From positions 1 through 64,000 of the forward strand of contig NZ_VAUV01000022.1 of NCBI RefSeq assembly GCF_005780165.1: 64,000 nt of DNA, written 5' to 3'. Source of the stretch: Phragmitibacter flavus. Lineage in GTDB: Bacteria > Verrucomicrobiota > Verrucomicrobiia > Verrucomicrobiales > Verrucomicrobiaceae. The position numbers and the translations under genes are program-made. The notes under the pieces were generated by a model. That model saw only the letters and a program-made list of their open reading frames with translations. It searched no databases and was not told the DNA's origin. Shown here in pieces: positions 27,778 to 36,970 of the stretch. Within the stretch, counting starts at the first letter, position 1; the number at the start of each line of letters is the position of its first letter.

Positions 27778-28353
27778 ATGAAGCATCTTCCTCTCCTCAT
27801 GGCTGCCGCCACCCTCCTTCTCCCCTCATGTGGCGAGAAACCCGACCGCACCGCCACAACCGCCAGCGCCTCCAGTGGCCCTGACAGCAGCAGCCCCTCC
27901 AAAACCTCCTCCAACCAAAGCCACCTGGAAAAACTGCTCACCCGGCACCTGGGTGCCACCGACTTCAAGACCACCATCCATCAACCCGAAGTCACCCACC
28001 TCACCTGCACCATGCCAGACGGCGAAAAACGCACCTGGGTCCTCAGCATCATCACCCACCCCGGGCAGGTCGGCACCTACACTCAAATGGTGGGAAAAAA
28101 TCGCGCCACCCCGGGTTTTGAACGTGACCTCGAACAAGGCGCCTTCTGGGGTCACAACGGAGAACCCACCCTCACCGTCATCTCACGCAACGACCTCGCC
28201 TTCGTCCTTGCCAATCACACCTCATTACCCTTCCACCAACTGGCCGCCGCCATCACCAATCCCGAAATCGGCGGCAAATGGCGCTCCGACGCCGCCAAAA
28301 TCGCCATCCCGCTGGCCGATCATCTCCGCAAAACCTTTCCTTCAAAAAACTGA
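27778..28353 (+). CDS. small lipoprotein of unknown function
   Basis: 191 aa from ATG 27778. The signal peptide MKHLPLLMAAATLLLPSC ends in a lipobox-like LLPSC with Cys18, so the mature protein should be lipid-anchored. A Ser/Thr/Ala-rich linker (~20-45) leads to a globular domain (about 50-191) with TCTMPDGEKRTW, GHNGEPTLTVI and ITNPEIGGKW. I do not recognise the fold. It lies 74 nt after the cysteine-peptidase-like gene and before a decayed fragment, in the same orientation as the exported-protein run. Confidence 0.7.
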   Translation: MKHLPLLMAAATLLLPSCGEKPDRTATTASASSGPDSSSPSKTSSNQSHLEKLLTRHLGATDFKTTIHQPEVTHLTCTMPDGEKRTWVLSIITHPGQVGTYTQMVGKNRATPGFERDLEQGAFWGHNGEPTLTVISRNDLAFVLANHTSLPFHQLAAAITNPEIGGKWRSDAAKIAIPLADHLRKTFPSKN

Positions 28354-28439
28354 AACCGTTCACTGATGAACACACCGATCGTGGAGTGACTCACTCTGCC
28401 CTACGCCCGCCCGCCGAAACAACCTCTGCCCGCGCAGCC

Positions 28440-28622
28440 ATGCGATGACTCACCAGCCTCTCTCTCCTCGCCGCCACCATCATCCCCGCCACCGCCCGCA
28501 CCCCCTGTCAATCTCATCGACTTCAAAATCCACCCCTCCGAAATAACACCTGAATGCAACTCAGCGCCCCCCAAAACCACGGAGAGCGAGACAAATCCCA
28601 CTCTTATCCTTCCCCAGCCATG
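28440..28622 (+). pseudogene. possible decayed exported-protein fragment
   Basis: Reading from ATG 28440, codon 3 is TGA. Read past it, the frame gives a signal-peptide-like LTSLSLLAATIIPATA. After a C-run near 28500 the coding character continues in the next frame as VNLIDFKIHPSEITPE and stops at 28620-28622, overlapping the next ATG (ATGA). DFKIHPSE resembles DFKIHPAE in the 664-aa protein at 31592-33586. Two lesions (nonsense, -1 frameshift) would be needed to restore a frame, so I call it a remnant. It could also be chance. Confidence 0.3.
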
Positions 28623-29576
28623 AAAAACACCGCCCTGGCCACACTCAGCGCCCTGCTCTTCACTTTCGCCACCGCCGCCCACGCCGGATCCGTCACCCTA
28701 CCCGACATCGAAGGCGTGCTAAAATCCAACCCCCGCTTCATTGCCATCCTCGACACCCTCGGATTCGAACAAAACGGCACCAGCAACCGCCTCGGCCGCC
28801 ACTACGGCACCGTTGGCGGCGCACGCGTCGGCCCCTACACCTTCAAAGCCCGCGCCAATCAGGCCAGCGGACCCACCGTCTTCAACGTCATCCTCCACAC
28901 CAACTGGCATCTCGAAGACAACGACGGCAACACCTTCATAGGCGACCCCCCCGAACCCCCGTCCGACAACCGCCCCCTGCACATCCGGGAACGGCTCACC
29001 CGCATTGAAATCAACGACAACACCACTCCCCCCAACACCCCTGCCGGAAAACCACGCCAACCCTCCCGCCACGACCCCAAACCCCCCGGCCGCACCCCCG
29101 ACCAAGATCAGTCCTCAACCAATACCGAACCCAACATGCCCCACCAGCCCCCCGCCGGTCCATCACCAAACCACAACAACACCACCGGCTCCACCACCCT
29201 CAGCGGCACTTTCGCCCAAGGCGATTACCTCTACGCTGCCGAGTATTATTGCGACAACTACCTCGTCAAACTCAAGGCTGGCGACACCCTGCAAGCCACC
29301 CTCAGCAGCGTCGACGCAATCCCGGAGATCATGACCAGAAAGAACCAATGGACCGGCAGCAAAGGTCCACGCCACAGCCCCCAAATCCCCGGCGAACCCG
29401 CCCAGATCACCTACACCGCCGAAGCCGAAGACGCCCTCATCCTCCTCATAACCAACAAAAACAAACACACCCCCGGCACCTACCAGCTGGCCATCACCAT
29501 CAACGGCCAACCCCTCACCCCCCCAAACCCGCTCCCCGCCCCCCACACCGACAAACGCATCATCCCCCTGAACTGA
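28620..29576 (+). CDS. secreted protein with Pro/Asn-rich linker and beta-rich C-terminal domain
   Basis: 318 aa from ATG 28620, which follows a classical signal-peptide context: MKNTALATLSALLFTFATA, cleavage near AHAGS (about 22). Residues ~25-130 form a first domain (HYGTVGGARVGPYTFKAR, VFNVILHTNWHLED). Residues ~145-195 are a Pro/Asn/His-rich linker. The C-terminal part (GTFAQGDYLYAAEYYCDNY, LKAGDTLQATLSS, then AEDALILLITNK, YQLAITI) has the rhythm of bacterial pre-peptidase C-terminal (PPC) beta-sandwich domains. Role unknown; probably cell-surface or extracellular. Confidence 0.7.
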   Translation: MKNTALATLSALLFTFATAAHAGSVTLPDIEGVLKSNPRFIAILDTLGFEQNGTSNRLGRHYGTVGGARVGPYTFKARANQASGPTVFNVILHTNWHLEDNDGNTFIGDPPEPPSDNRPLHIRERLTRIEINDNTTPPNTPAGKPRQPSRHDPKPPGRTPDQDQSSTNTEPNMPHQPPAGPSPNHNNTTGSTTLSGTFAQGDYLYAAEYYCDNYLVKLKAGDTLQATLSSVDAIPEIMTRKNQWTGSKGPRHSPQIPGEPAQITYTAEAEDALILLITNKNKHTPGTYQLAITINGQPLTPPNPLPAPHTDKRIIPLN

Positions 29577-29600
29577 TTCGAAAAACACCAAAAAATACCC

Positions 29601-30290
29601 ATGCCCATCGACCAGATCCTCATCATCGGCCTCATCGCCCTCGCCTCCATTGCCACCCCCATGCTCATCAAAGCTTTTGGCAAAGGCCGTCAGCAGGCCG
29701 CCGACATCCTCGGCTTGCAGCTCGACGAAAAAATCACCGCCCCCCCCGACCCCAACAGGCCCGACGAGGTCCCGCTCATGACCGGCCATCTCCACGGCCT
29801 CCCCGCCACCGTGTTCGTCTCCGTAACAAACCGCCGCGTCGGCGTCAACGTCGGCCGCGAACGCAACACCATCGGCCAGGCCAAAACCCACCTTGCCCTC
29901 GCCCTACCCCATCCCTCCCCCCTCACCCTCACCATTTCCCCCATTCTCAACGCCACCCTCTATCGCGAGCCCGCCCCCACCGACCCCGTTGTTCCCACCA
30001 ACGACACCACCTTTGACCAGGCATTCCTCCTCAGCAGCAACAACCCTGAGACTGCCCTCAACCTCATTGACGCCCCCTTCCGCCAGCAACTCATCGACCT
30101 CCGCCGCTCACTCCTCCCCAGCGCCCCCAACAACGCCGTCGGTCACGCCACCGCCAGCCTCCTCATGGGCCGCCTCACGCTCGAACCCGACCGCCTCCGC
30201 TACACCTTGCGCGGCACCCCCAACGCCAAAATCGCCAACCACCTCCAGGCCGCCTCAATGCTCATGGCCCAGCTCATCAAAAAACTCTAA
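29601..30290 (+). CDS. membrane-anchored protein X1 (paralogue of the gene at 33606)
   Basis: 229 aa. A single N-terminal hydrophobic helix (about 5-24, ILIIGLIALASIATPMLI) followed by basic residues, then a soluble domain. Shared with the protein at 33606: the AA-x-x-L-G-L opening, a G-(H/E)-L-H-G-L-P motif, FDQ in the middle, and a QLIDLRR/TLIATLR-like helix before the end. No family recognised. It is followed 71 nt later by the secreted protein Y1. The mirrored order X1-Y1-Y2-X2 shows a duplication of an X-Y pair with rearrangement. Confidence 0.72.
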   Translation: MPIDQILIIGLIALASIATPMLIKAFGKGRQQAADILGLQLDEKITAPPDPNRPDEVPLMTGHLHGLPATVFVSVTNRRVGVNVGRERNTIGQAKTHLALALPHPSPLTLTISPILNATLYREPAPTDPVVPTNDTTFDQAFLLSSNNPETALNLIDAPFRQQLIDLRRSLLPSAPNNAVGHATASLLMGRLTLEPDRLRYTLRGTPNAKIANHLQAASMLMAQLIKKL

Positions 30291-30361
30291 CGACCGGCCT
30301 CATGAACCACCTTGGCCTAAGCTGTTCAACCGCAGCCATTGACATCAAAACCACCATCACC

Positions 30362-31552
30362 ATGAAATCACTCGCGGTCATCCTCCTCGCCGGCATCTGC
30401 CTCCTCCCCTCCCTGCTCCCCGGCCAAACAACCGACAATCCCACCCCCTGGAACGGCACCTGGACAACCAAATATGGCCAGCTCCGCCTCATCCAGGACG
30501 GACGCCGCGTCTACGGTGACTACCATGACGCCGGTTACATCGAAGCCCGCACCGCCGCCACCAACCCCAACATCCTGCGCGGCACCTTCCAACGCAAAGA
30601 CGGCCAATGGGGCCTCTTCCAGTTCAATCTTGCCAGGAACCAACGGCACTTTTCTGGCGCATGGAACTACAATACCGTGCCGGACGCCAATGCCGAGAAG
30701 TGGACCGGCGAAAAAACCACCGACATACCCGGCCCCATCGTCAACGCCGTCGGCAAAAAACTCTACTGGGCCAAACCCTACGAAAACCGCTTCCCCGAAG
30801 ACATCGCCAAATGGGTCAGTTCCAGCGACACCCCACCCCGTCCCGATCCCCCCAAACCCACCCCCATGCCCAACCCCCTCGTCGACGACCGCAACCCCCG
30901 CCCCAAACCCAAACCCCTCGAAAATGCCGTCGTCCGCGTCCGCCTCTACGGCATCCAGGGCAAATTTTCCCGCGGCTTGGGAAACCTCGGCGTATGGGTC
31001 TCACACGACCTCAGCGGTAGCTTCTACACCAACGCCTCACTTGTCGACAAAAACGGCAACCGCACCCGGCTCCTGGAAATGAATGGAGTTCCAGAAATGA
31101 TCTGGAAACGCGATGCCCACAATCCCCACAAAGCCTTCGCCAGAGATACACGCAAAAAATACGTTGGTGGGGCCGACCCTCAAAAAACCAACCCGCCCCC
31201 TGCCATCGTCCGCAGCATGGCTGAATGGGAACGCAAAAACGACGCCGTCCTCGACTATTTCTGGAACAACCTGTTCGACCCCGCCCTGGAGGTTCGCTTC
31301 AACGTCCCGCTCGATGAGCTCAACCACCCGGACAACCAGCTTCGCGTCCAGCTCTCCGGATTTCTTTTCGAAGTCAATGCCCGCAAAAAAGAAGAAGCCC
31401 GTGGCCGCGCCGAAGTCGTCTGGCTGTTCCAAAAAGATCCCATGAAAAGCTCCGGCGACTTCAAAACCATGGTCTGGAAACCCAGCCGCGGCGACTCTGG
31501 CGTCGAATGGTTCGTCCACGCCGCCGCCTCATTCTCCTACCCTGGCCATTAA
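30362..31552 (+). CDS. secreted protein Y1 with WxGxW/YGQLRL domain
   Basis: 396 aa from ATG 30362. Signal peptide residues 1-21 (LAVILLAGICLLPSLLPG). Residues ~28-150 form a beta-rich domain: PWNGTWTTKYGQLRLIQ, RRVYGDY, ILRGTFQRKDGQWG, FSGAWNY, PIVNAV, YWAKPY. This W-G-W/G-L-L-Q-G-V-G-Y rhythm recalls small lipocalin- or avidin-like barrels. A Pro-rich linker (~155-180) leads to a C-terminal domain of ~215 residues with RVRLYGIQGKFSRGLGNLG that I do not recognise. The N-terminal domain is shared with Y2 directly downstream; the C-terminal domain is not. Confidence 0.72.
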   Translation: MKSLAVILLAGICLLPSLLPGQTTDNPTPWNGTWTTKYGQLRLIQDGRRVYGDYHDAGYIEARTAATNPNILRGTFQRKDGQWGLFQFNLARNQRHFSGAWNYNTVPDANAEKWTGEKTTDIPGPIVNAVGKKLYWAKPYENRFPEDIAKWVSSSDTPPRPDPPKPTPMPNPLVDDRNPRPKPKPLENAVVRVRLYGIQGKFSRGLGNLGVWVSHDLSGSFYTNASLVDKNGNRTRLLEMNGVPEMIWKRDAHNPHKAFARDTRKKYVGGADPQKTNPPPAIVRSMAEWERKNDAVLDYFWNNLFDPALEVRFNVPLDELNHPDNQLRVQLSGFLFEVNARKKEEARGRAEVVWLFQKDPMKSSGDFKTMVWKPSRGDSGVEWFVHAAASFSYPGH

Positions 31553-31591
31553 CTCATAAATTCACCCACCCACCCATCTCCCCTCCATCCC

Positions 31592-33586
31592 ATGAAACCA
31601 TCCCGACTCCTCTTCATCCCCGCCCTGCTCTGCCTCCTCACCCCCTTCCTCAGCGCCCAGGACCAGGACCATGACCCATCCACCCCCTGGACCGGCAACT
31701 GGAACTCCACCTACGGCCAGCTCCGCCTCACCCAGGAAGGCGACCGCGTCTACGGCGACTACAGCAATCGCGGACACTTCGAAGCCCGCACCCGCGAAGA
31801 CCTCCCCGGCGTCCTGCGCGGCACCTTCCAACGCAACGACGGCAAATGGGGCTTCATCCAATTCATCCTCTCAGAAACCAAAGACAGCTTCAGCGGAGCC
31901 TGGGCCTACGAAAAATTTCCGGCCGAAGGCACCGTCAACTGGCGCGCCACCCGAACCAGCCTCACCCCCGACCCCATCGTCAACGCCGTCAACAGAGACC
32001 ACTACTGGGCCGACCCCTACGCCGAAATCGACTCCCCACCAGACCAAATCATGAACTGGATCAGCGGCCCAAAAACCGACACCGACACCATGCAAAAGGA
32101 CAGCCCCCCCATGCAAAAGGACGCCCCAGCTGACCAGGATACCCCTGCCCCCGACACCGATGTCGACGGCGCCTATGCCGACCACTTCCAAACCCCCGAA
32201 AAACTCGCCGCCGCCATCTTCACCCCCTACACCGGCGACGGCAACCCCGTCATCCCCCCGCCCGTCAGTTCAGCTGCCCTCCCCGACGCCCCCACCGGTT
32301 ACCTCCACCTCGATGGCCCACTCGCCAACGCCGTCCAATCCTACTTTGAGGCAATCGACGAAAAACCCGAACTCGCCATCGGCTTCGACCCCCTCATCGA
32401 CGGCCAGGACTACGACATCACCGACTTCAAAATCCACCCCGCCGAAGTCAGTGAAACCCCCAGCGGACGCCGCCCCGGACTCGTCGTCGTCACCTTCAAA
32501 AACCTCGGTGAACCCCGCGAAATCTGGCTCGGCGTCGAAGACGTCGGCGGCGAACGCCCCTGGAAACTCACCGCCATCCGCGCCGAAAAAGGCCACGAAG
32601 GCCGCAAATACGACCTCTATCAAGTGCTCGAAAACGCCGCCTACGCCGACGACCAGGCCTCCACCCAACCCGCCAGCCCCGACTTCAGCGCAGACAAATC
32701 GGAGCGCGCCGACCTGCTCCTCCACTTTGTCAAAATGAACGACCCCGCCCTCGCCGGCCGGCTCAAGAGCGAATTCGAACCCCTCGGTCACCTCCACCAG
32801 GAAGGCCGAGTCGTCCGCCGCTGCGGCGAATATGGCGATACCCCCATCGGCAACAGCGCCGTGCCCCCCTTCATCACCCTCTGGCGAAAAAAACAACCCC
32901 AACCAGGCGAACCCACCATCTTCGAACTCCAGCTCCATGGAGAGACCCTGCTGCTCGACGAACGCGGAAAACCTCTCGTCGTCAACGACCCCAACCTCGG
33001 CAGCTTCAATACCAAACCCGTCATCACAGAAGTCCGTTTCGAACCCACTCCAGAAATTGCGACCATTGCACCAAACGAAGCCCAGGAGGAAACCCTCGGC
33101 CACTACCTGTTCAGCCGCCCCATGGATCAAATCGCCGAAATGGAATCCTTTCTCATCCCTCTCAAAGACAGACCCGCCGCCACACTTGCCCTGTTTCGCG
33201 AAGGTCACCTCGTCTCCGGGATCGAATTCACCTACCTCGAAAAAGACTACAGCGGCTGGCGCTTCACCTCCCGCACTTGGGCCTCAAAATCCCCCAACAC
33301 CTTCCTCGTAGAAATGCTCGACAAAGACGGCAGCCCAAAAACCGGCGAATCCACCTCCTGGATCATCTTCCGCAACACCAAAGACTTCCTCCTCACCCGC
33401 CACAATCAAGGCACCCTATCCGACGACCGCAGAATCTGGCCCGAGGTTAAACTCCGCGACGAACCACAATTCAACTTCTTCCACGCCTTCACCAACCTCC
33501 CCTCTGTCACCTTCGACAATCCCGAGTCCGGCATACCAATCATCGAATCCCTAGTCGAAAACTGGGCAAAACTCATCGCCCCATAG
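31592..33586 (+). CDS. secreted multidomain protein Y2 with WxGxW/YGQLRL domain
   Basis: 664 aa. Signal peptide 1-22 (ending FLSAQ). Residues ~30-150 repeat the Y1 domain almost motif for motif: PWTGNWNSTYGQLRLTQ, DRVYGDY, VLRGTFQRNDGKWG, FSGAWAY, PIVNAV, YWADPY. After an Asp/Pro-rich linker with two MQKD.. units (~165-190) comes a domain with YFEAIDEKPELA, DFKIHPAE, WLGVEDVGGE and WKLTAIR (~235-340). Then comes a large C-terminal part (~355-664) with repeated FFHAF/WIIF-type beta strands. No enzyme motif seen. Probably an extracellular or periplasmic binding protein. 39 nt after Y1, 19 nt before X2. Confidence 0.72.
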   Translation: MKPSRLLFIPALLCLLTPFLSAQDQDHDPSTPWTGNWNSTYGQLRLTQEGDRVYGDYSNRGHFEARTREDLPGVLRGTFQRNDGKWGFIQFILSETKDSFSGAWAYEKFPAEGTVNWRATRTSLTPDPIVNAVNRDHYWADPYAEIDSPPDQIMNWISGPKTDTDTMQKDSPPMQKDAPADQDTPAPDTDVDGAYADHFQTPEKLAAAIFTPYTGDGNPVIPPPVSSAALPDAPTGYLHLDGPLANAVQSYFEAIDEKPELAIGFDPLIDGQDYDITDFKIHPAEVSETPSGRRPGLVVVTFKNLGEPREIWLGVEDVGGERPWKLTAIRAEKGHEGRKYDLYQVLENAAYADDQASTQPASPDFSADKSERADLLLHFVKMNDPALAGRLKSEFEPLGHLHQEGRVVRRCGEYGDTPIGNSAVPPFITLWRKKQPQPGEPTIFELQLHGETLLLDERGKPLVVNDPNLGSFNTKPVITEVRFEPTPEIATIAPNEAQEETLGHYLFSRPMDQIAEMESFLIPLKDRPAATLALFREGHLVSGIEFTYLEKDYSGWRFTSRTWASKSPNTFLVEMLDKDGSPKTGESTSWIIFRNTKDFLLTRHNQGTLSDDRRIWPEVKLRDEPQFNFFHAFTNLPSVTFDNPESGIPIIESLVENWAKLIAP

Positions 33587-33605
33587 CTCCCGCGCATTCC
33601 CCATC

Positions 33606-34358
33606 ATGCACATCTTTAACTACTACCTCACTCCCCAGGCCCTTCTCATCATCAGCGCCGTCATCATTGGCATCGCCTTCCATATCCTCGCCAGCAACAA
33701 AAGACGCAAACTCGCCCTCCAGCAAGACGCCACCGCCGCCGAAAAACTCGGCCTCCACCCCACCTTTAGCCCGGCCCGCGCCCCCCAATGGCGCAACATC
33801 ACCTCCATCGTTGAATCTGGCGTGGTCGTCGCTGAAGGAGAACTCCACGGCCTGCCGTCCCACCTTCTCAGCCACTTCAGCACCCGCAAGCGCCACAACA
33901 TTTCAAACCCACACCGAGTTCACTTCACCTTCACCCTCCCCACGCCAGCCCCCCACATCCTCCGCATTCATCCCAAAATCCCTCTTTGGACGCAAGCTCG
34001 CCGACCTGCGGAACCTCAGGTCCAAACCGGTGACGACGCATTCGACCAATCCTCCGAAGTCTTCTGCAAACAGCCCGCCCGAGCCCAGCAACTTCTCGAC
34101 ACCACGACTCGCCAAACCCTCATCGCCACCCTGCGCGAACTCACCAGCACCCAGGACAGCAGCATTCCACACGCCATCGCCGCCAAAACCTTCGGCACAA
34201 TCAAGATCAACCAAACCGTCCTCATCTACACCCAGAATTGCCGCGCCACTGATCACGCCATCCACCAAATCAGCACTCTTGCCCCCCCTCCTCGCCTCTC
34301 TCGCCACCCGCAGCGCCAAACTCTGATCTCCTCCCGCGATCGCCAGCCTACCACCTGA
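33606..34358 (+). CDS. membrane-anchored protein X2 (paralogue of X1), probably frameshifted near its end
   Basis: 250 aa as read. N-terminal helix ~11-28 (ALLIISAVIIGIAFHIL), then a basic stop-transfer and a soluble domain with GELHGLPSHL, FDQSSEVF and RQTLIATLREL, matching X1. X1 ends with a short helical tail (LMAQLIKKL). Here the frame runs into a Pro/Arg-rich tail after a C7 run at 34282-34288. Dropping one C gives the tail LLASLATRSAKL and a stop at 34324-34326, a much better match to X1. So the annotated end is likely wrong or the gene is frameshifted. Function unknown. Confidence 0.65.
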   Translation: MHIFNYYLTPQALLIISAVIIGIAFHILASNKRRKLALQQDATAAEKLGLHPTFSPARAPQWRNITSIVESGVVVAEGELHGLPSHLLSHFSTRKRHNISNPHRVHFTFTLPTPAPHILRIHPKIPLWTQARRPAEPQVQTGDDAFDQSSEVFCKQPARAQQLLDTTTRQTLIATLRELTSTQDSSIPHAIAAKTFGTIKINQTVLIYTQNCRATDHAIHQISTLAPPPRLSRHPQRQTLISSRDRQPTT

Positions 34359-34457
34359 AATCTTCTCCCAGGCTCGCACAACCAACATCCCCAAGCATAG
34401 CGGTTGCAATCCTCCACCGCCCTTCCTACAATCGCGCTCCACCGCAACCTATATACC

Positions 34458-36416
34458 ATGTCCCTGGATACCCAACTTTCCCAAGCCGTCACCGAAGGCA
34501 AGCTGCTCGAAGCCTCCCTCAAAAATATCCAGGCCCTGCTCGCCGGCAGCAGCAATCCCGTCTACCTCGCCAGCATCACCGAACTCGCCGAAGCCGGTGA
34601 ATGGACCGAACTGAACGACCGCTTCTTCACCAGCCTCAAATTTGGCACCGGCGGCCTGCGCGGACGCACCATCGGCAAAATCGCCACCAAAGCCGAGCTC
34701 GGCAGCGGCGACCCCTCCCAGCGCCCTGAATTCGCCTGCGTCGGCACCAACGCGATGAACGAATACAACATTTCGCGCGCCACCCAGGGCCTCGTCGCCT
34801 ACTGCCACAACTACCAGAAAAAATCCAGCCTCCCCGGCAAACCCAAACTCGTCCTCGCCCACGACACCCGCCACTTCGCCACCGAGTTCACCAACCGCTT
34901 CGCCAAAATCGCCACCGAACTCGGCTGCGACGTCTTCCTTTTCGACGGACCCCGCGCCACCCCGCAAATGTCCTTTGCCGTGCGCGACCTCCACGCCACC
35001 GCCGGTGTGATGCTCACCGCCTCGCACAATCCTGCCCACGACAACGGCTACAAAGTCAACTTCGCCGACGGCGCCGGCATCATCGAACCGCACGCCACCG
35101 GCATCATCACTGAAGTCAACGCCATCACCAGCGAGACCTACACCCCGCTTCCCGCCGATGAACAAGGCCAGCTCACCATCCTCGGTGCCGAAGCCGACGA
35201 AATCTACCTCAAGCGCGTCGAGACCCTCATGCTGCAACCTCAGCTCCTCGAAAAAGCCAAAAACCTCAAGATCGTCTTCACCGCGCTCCACGGCACCGGC
35301 GGCGTTCTCGTTCCACGCATCCTGAAAAAACTCGGCTTCAACTTCCTCACCGTCCCTGAGCAGGACATCCAGGACGGACGCTTCCCCACCGTCGCTTCGC
35401 CCAATCCTGAAAACGCCCCCACCCTCGCCATGGCCGTCGCCCTTGCCGACAAGGAAGGCGCGGACATCATCATCGGCACCGATCCGGATTGCGACCGCAT
35501 GGGCGTCGGTGTCCGCAATCCCAAAGGCGAAATTCAACTCCTCACTGGCAACCAGATCGGTGCCTTGATCGGCTGGTATCGCATCAAAACCTTCTTCGAC
35601 CTCGGCATCCTCAACGCCGCCAATAAAAAACACGCCGTCTTCATCAAGACCCTCGTCACCACCGAACTTCAGTCCACCATCGCCGAAGCCTACGACATCA
35701 ACGTCGTCAACACCCTCACAGGCTTCAAATACATCAGCGCCAAACTCGAAAAATACGAGCAGGCCCTTCCCGCCGACATCCGCGCCAAATACCGCACCCT
35801 CAGCGACGCCGAGACTCGCGATGCCCGCCTGAAACACAGCCAGTTCTTCGTCTTCGGCGGTGAAGAAAGCTACGGTTACCTCGGCACCGACTTCACCCGC
35901 GACAAGGATGGCAACGGCGCCGTGGTTATGTTCGCCGAAGTCGCCGCCTACGCCGCCTCCGAGGGCAAATCACTTATCGAACTCCTCGACGAAATCTACG
36001 CCACCTACGGTTATTTCCTCGAAACCGGCCATAGCAAAACCTTCGAAGGTGCCCAGGGTGCCGCTCAAATCCAAAAACTCGCCGACTCCTACGTCAACAG
36101 CCCACCTTCGACATTCGACGGCAGCCCGGTCATCGAAGTCAAAGACTACAGCAAAGGCGGACATCTCGACGAAGAAGGCGACCCGATCCCTGCCGAAAAA
36201 ATGCTCTGGGTTTATCTCGAAGACGGTCGCGCCTTCGCCGTTCGTCCTAGTGGCACCGAACCCAAAATCAAATATTACCTCTACGGCAAACAGATCCCCC
36301 AATCCGGCGATCCCTTCACCACCGAGGAACTCGCCGCCGCCAAACAGAAAGTCCCCGCCAGCCTCAAAGCCCTCTGGTCCGCCATCGAACAAGACATCAC
36401 CGCAAGATTGTCATAA
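34458..36416 (+). CDS. phosphoglucomutase / phosphomannomutase family enzyme
   Basis: 652 aa from ATG 34458, the long alpha-D-phosphohexomutase form with an N-terminal extension. It interconverts hexose 1- and 6-phosphates in the cytoplasm. Motifs: KFGTGGLRG (substrate loop), GVMLTASHNPAHDNGYK with the phosphorylated Ser, GTDPDCDRMG (metal-binding DxDxDR), GGEESYG (sugar specificity loop) and RPSGTEPKIKYY (phosphate-binding). All catalytic elements are intact. It could be PgcA-like glucose-specific. The stop codon is directly followed by a GTAGCAG repeat unit. Confidence 0.93.
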   Translation: MSLDTQLSQAVTEGKLLEASLKNIQALLAGSSNPVYLASITELAEAGEWTELNDRFFTSLKFGTGGLRGRTIGKIATKAELGSGDPSQRPEFACVGTNAMNEYNISRATQGLVAYCHNYQKKSSLPGKPKLVLAHDTRHFATEFTNRFAKIATELGCDVFLFDGPRATPQMSFAVRDLHATAGVMLTASHNPAHDNGYKVNFADGAGIIEPHATGIITEVNAITSETYTPLPADEQGQLTILGAEADEIYLKRVETLMLQPQLLEKAKNLKIVFTALHGTGGVLVPRILKKLGFNFLTVPEQDIQDGRFPTVASPNPENAPTLAMAVALADKEGADIIIGTDPDCDRMGVGVRNPKGEIQLLTGNQIGALIGWYRIKTFFDLGILNAANKKHAVFIKTLVTTELQSTIAEAYDINVVNTLTGFKYISAKLEKYEQALPADIRAKYRTLSDAETRDARLKHSQFFVFGGEESYGYLGTDFTRDKDGNGAVVMFAEVAAYAASEGKSLIELLDEIYATYGYFLETGHSKTFEGAQGAAQIQKLADSYVNSPPSTFDGSPVIEVKDYSKGGHLDEEGDPIPAEKMLWVYLEDGRAFAVRPSGTEPKIKYYLYGKQIPQSGDPFTTEELAAAKQKVPASLKALWSAIEQDITARLS

Positions 36417-36440
36417 GTAGCAGCCGACGTAAGGAGGCTC
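36417..36440 (+). repeat. GTAGCAG-family repeat, copy 1
   Basis: 24-nt unit starting GTAGCAGCCGACG and ending GGAGGCTC, placed immediately after the phosphoglucomutase TAA. Copies at 50808 and 58716. A small GC hairpin (CGAGGG/CCCTCG, about 36451-36474) follows. A matching right arm, as in copy 2, is not clear. Confidence 0.8.
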
Positions 36441-36526
36441 CAATTCAATTCGAGGGACGCCCAAACGCCCCTCGCAACATTCTCACGTCGCGCCGGGAAC
36501 CGATAACTCGGCCTCATAGATTCCCA

Positions 36527-36970
36527 CTACTCCATCGTCAAATCATTCAGCCGCACCAGATTGTCAAAATCCGGGTGATCAAAAATTACCCGCAATTCTT
36601 GATAGGCCGGGGTCAGCGCCAGCCCCTTAAACCGCCCCTCAGCCACCTCCCGTTGCAAATCATTAAAGTGCAACTTGATGGCCGAAAGCTTGGCTACTGA
36701 AATCCCCCCGCTGTTCCTCATCCTCTCCCACTGCAACTCCCGCTTTTCCCGTTCCTGATTCTGCGCTTTGATCCAAGTATTGGCATTAACCAACTCCAAC
36801 TTCGCCAGCTCCAATTCTTCCCGTATCTGCTGCTCGCGTTGCGAAACCAAACTCACCGTTCCCTCAACCACCCGGTCCCCCTTTCCCACAAAATATCCCG
36901 CCCCCATCCCGACCAACATTCCTATCGCGAGCAAACCAAAAACGACCCATCGATTGCAGTTGTTCTTCAT
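36527..36970 (-). CDS. membrane-anchored coiled-coil protein
   Basis: 147 aa from ATG 36970. The frame is open upstream but loses coding character. One N-terminal helix (WVVFGLLAIGMLVGMGAGY, about 8-26), then a charged heptad-type stretch (about 38-85: REQQIREELELAKLELV and KREKRELQW-like segments), and a C-terminal part ending in DHPDFDNLVRLNDL. It looks like a single-pass protein with a periplasmic or cytoplasmic coiled coil. No family recognised. It stands alone on the minus strand between phosphoglucomutase and a divergent exported protein. Confidence 0.6.
   Translation of the reverse strand: MKNNCNRWVVFGLLAIGMLVGMGAGYFVGKGDRVVEGTVSLVSQREQQIREELELAKLELVNANTWIKAQNQEREKRELQWERMRNSGGISVAKLSAIKLHFNDLQREVAEGRFKGLALTPAYQELRVIFDHPDFDNLVRLNDLTME

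Noticed and set aside
30302-30361. Upstream in-frame extension of Y1
   Set aside because: The signal peptide begins at the ATG at 30362; the 20 extra residues carry no signal or motif.
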